A stretch of DNA of 64,000 nt. Origin: Winogradskyella jejuensis. Lineage in GTDB: Bacteria; Bacteroidota; Bacteroidia; Flavobacteriales; Flavobacteriaceae. The stretch's first letter is position 1. Each line of letters opens with the position of its first letter. Positions 59,201 to 64,000 of this stretch are shown one piece after another. A program made the translations under genes and the position numbers. Where the stretch lies: the NCBI RefSeq assembly GCF_900129745.1, contig NZ_FQWS01000001.1:1598581-1662580 (forward strand), given 5' to 3'. The notes beneath the pieces were generated by a model. The model was not told where the DNA came from and did not search any database. It worked only from the letters and a program-made list of their open reading frames with translations.

Positions 59201-59376
59201 TTAATCAAGACATTTTGGAAGGTACTGGTTTTACTAAAGCTAGAGTTTTCTTTAATGCTGAAAATGCTATAACTTTCACAAAATGGAGAGGTTTTGATGT
59301 AGAAACTCGTGATAACGGTGGTGCTGAGTATCCAACACCAGCAACGTTCTCTGTAGGGTTAGAGTTAGGCTTTTAA
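56299..59376 (+). CDS. SusC/RagA-family TonB-linked outer-membrane transporter
   Basis: 1025 residues. Signal peptide (1-22, ends QLSFG), N-terminal carboxypeptidase-regulatory-like domain (24-95, GTVTAASDGLPLPGVNVIVKG), the conserved linker SLDEVVITGYSTTTK, plug domain (about 110-220; GQVPGLNI, LFIIDGAPVDEDNF, IYGNRGANGVIVIKT) and a beta barrel to the C-terminus ending in GLELGF. It imports a nutrient together with the SusD protein. No glycoside hydrolase or peptidase gene is beside it, so the substrate is open. It lacks an anti-sigma factor neighbour. Confidence 0.95.
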   Translation: MKLKLTWLLTLFMAFVMQLSFGQEKDITGTVTAASDGLPLPGVNVIVKGTARGTQTDFDGKYSIKAKAGDILVFSFVSMKTTEKTVGAASVIDLSMADDVASLDEVVITGYSTTTKTKSSVSSVRVSSETIENRPNASFVQTLSGQVPGLNITTSTGQPGGNSLVQLRGVGSINGNTEPLFIIDGAPVDEDNFRSLNPQEIASIDVLKDAGATAIYGNRGANGVIVIKTRQGSYNQGLKVNYNGFVSYSAIQGNDYNLMNSQQLLTYERDKGRGAGAGATANKGFRPVRDFLTPGFPAIPENQVPMTDAEIAAAPNFDWFDYFFRTAVTQNHTVSLSSGGENSTQFTSIGFSDTQGILVQSNLTRFNVRSNVTGKSSNDKFNYGLNLSMNYSKSDEPNNIGSGAVNRNYVLGSLLSFPYNTPDQFGIAKPGVIAAPSVVDTPFFLIDRLQEFTRFEEEVKIVASVNANYKFTDYLSANVVASMDYQNEVLTFGQFPNSINAQIFGGNNERITQDTDRVFTYNQVTSLNYNDTFGKHTINLGAYTEYFKAHRRFFGFLSRGLNVLTFAPGDGAGFIDDGPNDDIFVDDVFATKRDAGLFSYFGSLDYDYDSKYGFAATVRRDASYRFADSNRWATFWSVAGRWNISNEAFMDGSVFNNLKLRASYGTAGNQDITGAGPFSAFAETLDLFTTDTGYISNQAIFLEQVGNRDLKWETIAQLNIGVDFGVWNNRLRGSVDYYKRNTTDLFQSINLSATTGFTQQFANIGELENRGVDFQLDYDIFRANQPGDFSMSVGVVGNYNVNELIDLPVDELPGTGRVGGPLGEYFLIRYVGVNPANGNLLYLDANDNVTETPTTDDQVWTGKNILPDWNGGVTFNLDYKGFFLTTQWNYVLGVDRFDSDYAGFVDVDNTGSFQLSADILREWTQPGDITDIPSPTAFNRNSFTAIDDNFLYSGDYLRLRFASFGYNFNQDILEGTGFTKARVFFNAENAITFTKWRGFDVETRDNGGAEYPTPATFSVGLELGF

Positions 59377-59389
59377 TAAAAAAAATAAT

Positions 59390-60907
59390 ATGATGAAAAA
59401 AATTAAATATTTAATTATGAGTCTTGTGGCAGTTTTATTAGTAAACTGTAACGATGCTATAGACATAAGACAGGTTGGGTTATTAGATCCAGTAAACGCT
59501 TTTAGGACTGTTGACGATTTAGAAGCTGGTTTGTTTGGGTTGTACTCGAGAAACGGAGGTATTCCTAATACATTTGGTTTTGATATTACACCAGAGATTG
59601 CATTATCATCAAATTTTTGTGATGAGATATCTATAGGTGCTGGTACTGGTGGACAAGGTTTTGCTTTGTATGATTTTGTACTAAATCCTACTTCTGCTGC
59701 ATCAAGTAACTTTTGGATTAGAAATCTTTCTCAAAATAATAGAGCTACTGTTTTGTTAGAAGCAGCACAAGTGATTGAAGTTGATCCGGCAGATCAAGCA
59801 AGATTTAACCAACTATTAGGTGAAATTCATACTATCAGAGCTTACGCAAATTTCGAATTACTTAACATGTATTCTGTAGATGTAAGAAATGATGCTTCTC
59901 TTGGAATACCTGTGGTAGACTTTGTACCGCCTTTAACATTTCAGCCATTAAGAAACACCGTAGGTGAAGGTTGGGATTACATTAACAGCGACATAGCTGC
60001 TGCGGAAGGTTTATTAGGTCCTGCGACTTCTACGGACAGAATTTCTATTGATGTTGTAAGAGCTTTAAAAGCGCGTACACTTGCAACAAGAGGACAATAC
60101 GGAGAAGCTTTAACACTAGCGAATAATTTATTAGCAAGCTATCCAATAGCAGATAGGACTGCTCATAGAGATATGTTCTTAGACAACTCTGATGAAGGAA
60201 TAATTTTTAAACTACAACGTGTAAGAAATGGACCTTTCGATAGACAAGGTGCAACAGGTTCTGTTAATGCAGGTGGATGGCCAGGTGCTGTTTATACTTT
60301 CGCAGACATTCTATCAGATTCTTACTTTGAAATGGATAGAAAGGTTTTCAATATGTTAGATCCAAATGATGTAAGATTTGATATTAATGTTTCGCCAGCT
60401 AGTACTATAGATCCAAATTACATGACTAATCCAAATTCATTTGCTACTGACAAAATCATTCCTGCAAAGTATCCTGGTTCTGAAAATCAGCCTCTGATGA
60501 ATGATTTAAAAGTGTTTAGATCTGCAGAGATGTTACTCATTGCAGCTGAGGCAAGAGTTGGTGCTAATAATGATTTAGCTGGTGCAGCTCAATTGATTAA
60601 GCAATTAAGAGATGCAAGATTTGGTTCTTCACAGCCTTTACCTGTCTACAATTCAGCACAAGAAGCTTATGGTGCTATCCTTGATGAACGTAGAGTTGAA
60701 TTTTTATTTGAAGGTCATCGCTATCGTGATTTAAAAAGATTAGGTGTTGCTGGTAACAGAGGTATTGATAGAGATTTAACAGATTGTAACAGACAAAGCG
60801 GAGCTTGTACGTTAGCTGCTAACGATTTCAGGTTTACACTGCCAATCCCTCTTTCAGAGATTAATGCTAATCCAGCGATTGGAGAACAGCAAAATCCTGG
60901 ATATTAA
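59390..60907 (+). CDS. SusD/RagB-family nutrient-binding lipoprotein
   Basis: 505 residues. SPII signal with lipid Cys20 (LLVNC). Helical TPR-like SusD fold with LGEIHTIRAYANFELLNMY, ALKARTLATRGQYGEAL and the C-terminal signature LDERRVEFLFEGHRYRDLKRLG. A Cys pair in RDLTDCNRQSGACTLA may form a disulfide near the C-terminus. It is the lid of the SusC channel and starts 13 bases after it. Confidence 0.95.
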   Translation: MMKKIKYLIMSLVAVLLVNCNDAIDIRQVGLLDPVNAFRTVDDLEAGLFGLYSRNGGIPNTFGFDITPEIALSSNFCDEISIGAGTGGQGFALYDFVLNPTSAASSNFWIRNLSQNNRATVLLEAAQVIEVDPADQARFNQLLGEIHTIRAYANFELLNMYSVDVRNDASLGIPVVDFVPPLTFQPLRNTVGEGWDYINSDIAAAEGLLGPATSTDRISIDVVRALKARTLATRGQYGEALTLANNLLASYPIADRTAHRDMFLDNSDEGIIFKLQRVRNGPFDRQGATGSVNAGGWPGAVYTFADILSDSYFEMDRKVFNMLDPNDVRFDINVSPASTIDPNYMTNPNSFATDKIIPAKYPGSENQPLMNDLKVFRSAEMLLIAAEARVGANNDLAGAAQLIKQLRDARFGSSQPLPVYNSAQEAYGAILDERRVEFLFEGHRYRDLKRLGVAGNRGIDRDLTDCNRQSGACTLAANDFRFTLPIPLSEINANPAIGEQQNPGY

Positions 60908-60925
60908 TTAATACAACAATTCATT

Positions 60926-61648
60926 ATGAAAAATTTATATAAACTAATAGCATTATTATTCTGCATCGGGACTCTTAGTAGTTGTGATAACGAACAAATA
61001 TTTTTTGATGGAGGCAAAACTTCTGTAGCCTTTGAGCAGACCTCTTTTAACATCCAAGTTCCTCTTGAGGATTTAACTTTAGAGATACCCGTAAGTAGTA
61101 CAACTACATCGCCTACTGATAGAACAATTGGTGTTACTGTAGATGCTGATGCAACTACGCCTGGTACATCTTCTGAGTACTCTATAGGAAGTATCAATAT
61201 TCCAGCAAATGAATATGTTGGTACTTTAGCAATTGATTTTACTTTCGCTAATATAGGTGGTATGGATGGTGATATTAAGAATTTGGTATTCTCAATAGAT
61301 GCGCCAGATGGTACATTTGCCTTTAGAGAAACTGTTTCAATTGTTTATTTTAGAGAAATTGTTTGTAACGATGTTGTTGTTACTATCAACCCTGATAATT
61401 ATCCTGGTGAAACATCTTGGGAGATAACAGATGCTGATGATATGGTTGTAGCAAGTGGTGGCTCTACAGGAGCTACTGTTAATCTAGCTGACGGTTGTTA
61501 CACATTTACAATCTTTGATTCTTTTGGAGATGGTATATGTTGTGCATATGGTAATGGTAGCTACAGTGTAGACTGTTCTATTATTAACCATGCATCGGGA
61601 GCTAGTTTTGGAGCATCTGAATCAACTGATTTCTGTGTTAATCCATAA
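60926..61648 (+). CDS. Lipoprotein with SusE-like position and a C-terminal Cys-rich beta domain
   Basis: 240 residues. SPII signal with lipid Cys20 (LSSCDNEQ). The first part (25-145) reads like a DUF4843/Calx-beta-type domain (TSVAFEQTSFNIQVPL, TTPGTSSEYSIGSINIPANE). The second part (148-240) has NPDNYPGETSWEI and DGCYTFTIFDSFGDGICCAYG, a motif common in large secreted proteins of Bacteroidota that carries paired cysteines. It follows susD after 18 bases and likely binds the substrate on the surface. A strong terminator closes the operon. Confidence 0.85.
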   Translation: MKNLYKLIALLFCIGTLSSCDNEQIFFDGGKTSVAFEQTSFNIQVPLEDLTLEIPVSSTTTSPTDRTIGVTVDADATTPGTSSEYSIGSINIPANEYVGTLAIDFTFANIGGMDGDIKNLVFSIDAPDGTFAFRETVSIVYFREIVCNDVVVTINPDNYPGETSWEITDADDMVVASGGSTGATVNLADGCYTFTIFDSFGDGICCAYGNGSYSVDCSIINHASGASFGASESTDFCVNP

Positions 61649-61669
61649 GCGATTAACGATATTATATTT

Positions 61670-61700
61670 AAAAGCGACTCTTTTAAGAGTCGCTTTTTTT
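61670..61700 (+). terminator. Terminator of the SusC/SusD operon
   Basis: AAAAGCGACTCTT and AAGAGTCGCTTTT arms around TT, followed by a T-run. It lies 21 bases after the last stop. Confidence 0.9.
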
Positions 61701-61711
61701 ATACCCTTTAT

Positions 61712-61719
61712 TATATTTG
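61712..61719 (+). promoter_or_regulatory. Promoter -7 element of the putative porin
   Basis: TATATTTG, perfect TAnnTTTG match just after the terminator, 35 bases before the ATG. No TTG at the usual -33 distance. Confidence 0.5.
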
Positions 61720-61754
61720 TTTAACTTTACTGACTTAAATAGTTATAAGTTTTA

Positions 61755-63713
61755 ATGAATAAATATCTTCTAGCGCCTTTATTTTTTTTCACTTGTTTTT
61801 GTATTCAAGCCCAGGTGAAACCCAAACCAAAGACTAAAATTTTAACTGATACTTCTAGGGTCAAAACTAACAATCCAATAAAATCAAATAAAGCTAGTGT
61901 AGCAACTATTTATGCCTACAAAATCATTTCAAAAGACAGCGATACAACTTACGTTGATACAACACTCACAATAAAAAAGGAGTACAAGTATAATTACCTA
62001 AGGAAAGACAACTTTAATCGTATACAATTTGCAAACACAGGTCAAACTTATAATTCGCTAAGTTTTGATAATTCTTCAAGAAATATTATGCCTTTGTTTT
62101 CTGCTCAAGCAAGACATTTTAATTATATGGAAGTTGATGATATTAATTATTACCATGTACCTACACCATTAACAGAGTTGTATTACAAAACAGTGTTCTC
62201 TCAAGGACAAACATTAGATGCATTTTTTACAGTAAATACCTCAAAACGGTTTAATTTCTCAATAGCATACAAGGGGCTTAGGTCTTTAGGAAATTACCAA
62301 AATGCCTTAACCAGCACAGGTAATTTTAGATTCACAACTAATTACCAAACCAGAAATGGTCGCTATAAGATGCGAGGACATATAGCGATGCAAGATTTAC
62401 TAAATCAAGAAAATGGAGGGTTAACAGAGGATGATGTACAGCGATTCATTAATGACGAAGAAGAGATTCAAGACCGTTCAGTATTTGACCCCAATTTTCA
62501 AAATGCTGAAAATAATCTCGAGGGTAAACGCTTTCATCTAGAACATTCTTATGATATTATTTCAAAGAAGGATAGCTTAACAGATAATAAGCTGTCAATA
62601 AATAACACGGTTTCATTTCAAGATAAGTTTTACGAGTATAACCAAACATCAGCAGACAACTCCTTTTTTGGCACATCATTTAATAATGTAATTCAGGACA
62701 AAGTTACTTTAGAAGACTTTTATTCAGATTTAGGTTTGTCGTTTCGTAATAAATTACTCGGTAATATATCTTTCAAAATTAATTATACCAATATCAATTA
62801 TGGGTATAACAGTTTGGTATCGTTAAATAATCAAACTATAACTAACAGAATCAAAGAAGATTTCTTTGGCTTTCTTGGAGCATATAAAAACAAAATAGGA
62901 AGGTTTAATCTAAATGGAAGTGTTGGAGCAAATCTATCCGATAAAATAAAAGGTAATTTCCTAGACGCAAAAGTAGCCTATCAATTTTCCGAAGATTTAA
63001 ACATAGTTGGAGGCTTAAATATTAATAATAGGTTGCCAAACTATAATCATCTGCTATATCAAAGTGATTACACAAACTATAATTGGGATAATCAAGATAG
63101 TTTTGATACTGTTAAATCTCAACAATTGTCATTTGGTATTGAATCAGAGAAGTATGTCAATGCTAGTGTCGATGTTTCAAATATAGATAACTACACCTAT
63201 TTTAATTTAGAATCTGTTCAGAACGATGTTAAAGTTATAAAACCAACGCAGTACAGTAAATCAATACAGTATTTGCGAGTAAAAGTCCAAAAAGAGTTGC
63301 GCTTAGGTAAATTTGCTTTAGACAACACAATAATGTATCAAAATGTCACTAGTGATGATGATGTATTCAACGTACCAGCATTTATAACACGGAATACACT
63401 CTATTATACAGACGAAGTTTTTAAAAAAGCCCTTAAGTTTCAAACAGGAATAATCTTTAACTATTTCTCAGAGTATAATGCAAACGGATATGACCCGTTA
63501 CTAGCAGAATTCTACACGCAAAACCAAACCAAAATAGGAGGTTTTCCAAGACTAGATTTCTTTATTAACGCAAAAGTCAGACAAACACGTATTTATCTAA
63601 AGGCAGAACACTTCAATTCATCCTTTACAGGTACAGACTATTTCTCCGCACCCAATTATCCATACCGAGACTTCACAGTACGTTTTGGTCTTGTTTGGAA
63701 TTTCTTTTTGTAG
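61755..63713 (+). CDS. Putative beta-barrel porin
   Basis: 652 residues. Signal peptide (1-20, FFTCFCIQAQ), a basic linker (20-55), then a large domain of amphipathic strands (ASVDVSNIDNYTYFNLES, QLSFGIESEKYVNAS, NISFKINYTNINYGYNSL) ending with FTVRFGLVWNFFL, whose terminal aromatic residues fit an outer-membrane barrel. It resembles the Bacteroidota putative porin family. Solute specificity is unknown. It is a separate unit, after the SusC/SusD terminator. Confidence 0.85.
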   Translation: MNKYLLAPLFFFTCFCIQAQVKPKPKTKILTDTSRVKTNNPIKSNKASVATIYAYKIISKDSDTTYVDTTLTIKKEYKYNYLRKDNFNRIQFANTGQTYNSLSFDNSSRNIMPLFSAQARHFNYMEVDDINYYHVPTPLTELYYKTVFSQGQTLDAFFTVNTSKRFNFSIAYKGLRSLGNYQNALTSTGNFRFTTNYQTRNGRYKMRGHIAMQDLLNQENGGLTEDDVQRFINDEEEIQDRSVFDPNFQNAENNLEGKRFHLEHSYDIISKKDSLTDNKLSINNTVSFQDKFYEYNQTSADNSFFGTSFNNVIQDKVTLEDFYSDLGLSFRNKLLGNISFKINYTNINYGYNSLVSLNNQTITNRIKEDFFGFLGAYKNKIGRFNLNGSVGANLSDKIKGNFLDAKVAYQFSEDLNIVGGLNINNRLPNYNHLLYQSDYTNYNWDNQDSFDTVKSQQLSFGIESEKYVNASVDVSNIDNYTYFNLESVQNDVKVIKPTQYSKSIQYLRVKVQKELRLGKFALDNTIMYQNVTSDDDVFNVPAFITRNTLYYTDEVFKKALKFQTGIIFNYFSEYNANGYDPLLAEFYTQNQTKIGGFPRLDFFINAKVRQTRIYLKAEHFNSSFTGTDYFSAPNYPYRDFTVRFGLVWNFFL

Positions 63714-63715
63714 CA

Positions 63716-63810
63716 GGGCGTTTCTAGACCAAGTCTAGACCGGGCTATCATCAGTCGCTTCCAGATGGTAAACATCTGGAGAACTCCAACAAAGACTCTA
63801 TCCCGAACGT
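63716..63810 (+). repeat. Structured intergenic element (GGGCGTT...ATCCCGAACG)
   Basis: Two perfect hairpins: TCTAGAC-CAA-GTCTAGA (63723-63739) and CCAGATG-GTAAA-CATCTGG (63761-63779). They are enclosed by CGTT/AACG (63719-63722 with 63806-63809) and CGGG/CCCG (63741-63744 with 63802-63805). The pattern of GGGCGTT, CGGGCTATC, CTATCCC and AACG is one I recognise as a repeated intergenic family in Flavobacteriaceae. It directly follows the porin stop. Confidence 0.6.
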
Positions 63811-63896
63811 AAAAAAAAAATACGTCCATTACTCCCTGTAAACAAGTTATTTATGGATTTTAAAAAAATAGATTAGAAATTAATTTAGGAAAGTAG

Positions 63897-63926
63897 TTGT
63901 GGGAATAAAAAAGGGTTTTATATTTG
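63897..63926 (+). promoter_or_regulatory. Strong promoter at the right edge
   Basis: TTG at 63897-63899, 19 bases, then TATATTTG at 63919-63926: an exact TTG-N19-TAnnTTTG promoter. No start codon with an open frame follows within the window. Confidence 0.7.
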
Positions 63927-64000
63927 CACGCTCGAAACGGCGAAAAGTTGTTTTGTGGAGTTCTTAAAAAGGTATTGAATTGGGGTTAAAAAATAAAGTC
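63927..64000 (+). other. Untranslated leader, probably of a stable RNA operon
   Basis: The 74 bases after the promoter contain no plausible reading frame. They have a GAGTTCTTAAAAA segment similar to the boxA antitermination element, as in rRNA leaders. The identification as an rRNA operon is inference; the gene itself would begin after the window. Confidence 0.4.

Overview
The window is an ordinary-looking chromosomal stretch of a marine-type member of Bacteroidota, family Flavobacteriaceae. The evidence is the gliding genes gldB and gldC behind nadE, a SusC/SusD pair, many SPII lipoproteins, a DnaG typical of the family, AT-rich DNA, little sign of Shine-Dalgarno sites, frequent TTG starts, and at least ten copies of the Bacteroidota promoter -7 element TAnnTTTG (some with TTG 18-20 bases upstream). 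I cannot name the genus. No prophage, transposase, CRISPR array, tRNA or rRNA gene is visible inside the window. No stretch longer than 300 bases lacks a gene.

Layout. 1-9.0 kb holds a truncated serine-hydrolase lipoprotein, dnaG, an atypical response regulator, nadE, gldB-gldC, a DUF4230 protein, a rhodanese and a long aromatic amino acid hydroxylase. 9.1-22.0 kb is a phenylacetate degradation block on the plus strand: TetR regulator, paaE, paaA, paaB, paaC, paaD, paaG, a PLP-dependent dehydratase, paaH, paaI, paaJ, paaZ (fused to an extra C-terminal domain), a crotonase and paaY. It turns phenylacetyl-CoA into acetyl-CoA and succinyl-CoA. The ligase paaK that makes phenylacetyl-CoA is not present. 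22.0-28.0 kb has an orphan PD-(D/E)xK-like gene, an Lrp regulator divergent from a branched-chain 2-oxoacid dehydrogenase operon (E2, ilvE, fused E1 alpha-beta).

28-38 kb carries a bestrophin, cold-shock protein, SulP transporter, a small operon DUF5522-hutU-DUF4136, then a plus-strand operon (mini HExxH protein, D-cysteine desulfhydrase-like enzyme, glucosaminidase-LysM lipoprotein, hemL). 38-56 kb holds tandem alpha/beta hydrolases, an outer-membrane barrel, a large metzincin-type lipoprotein, lysS, a thioredoxin-like lipoprotein, a membrane-anchored LuxR regulator, lipB, a nucleoid-associated protein, an OmpA protein, a 780-residue propeller-like lipoprotein and rnhB. 56-63.7 kb is a SusC/SusD/lipoprotein transport operon followed by a putative porin. 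The last 290 bases carry a cloverleaf-like intergenic repeat and a strong promoter whose untranslated leader runs off the window, probably the start of an rRNA operon.

The most unusual signals are: repeat-family sequences scattered through the paa operon and also captured in frame inside the E2 linker; the PaaZ fusion; a run of hairpins between E2 and ilvE; a palindromic operator inside the paaE promoter; the loss of all zinc ligands in DnaG; a receiver domain with Glu in place of the phospho-acceptor Asp; a 107-residue HExxH membrane protein; and the structured repeat at the right end.
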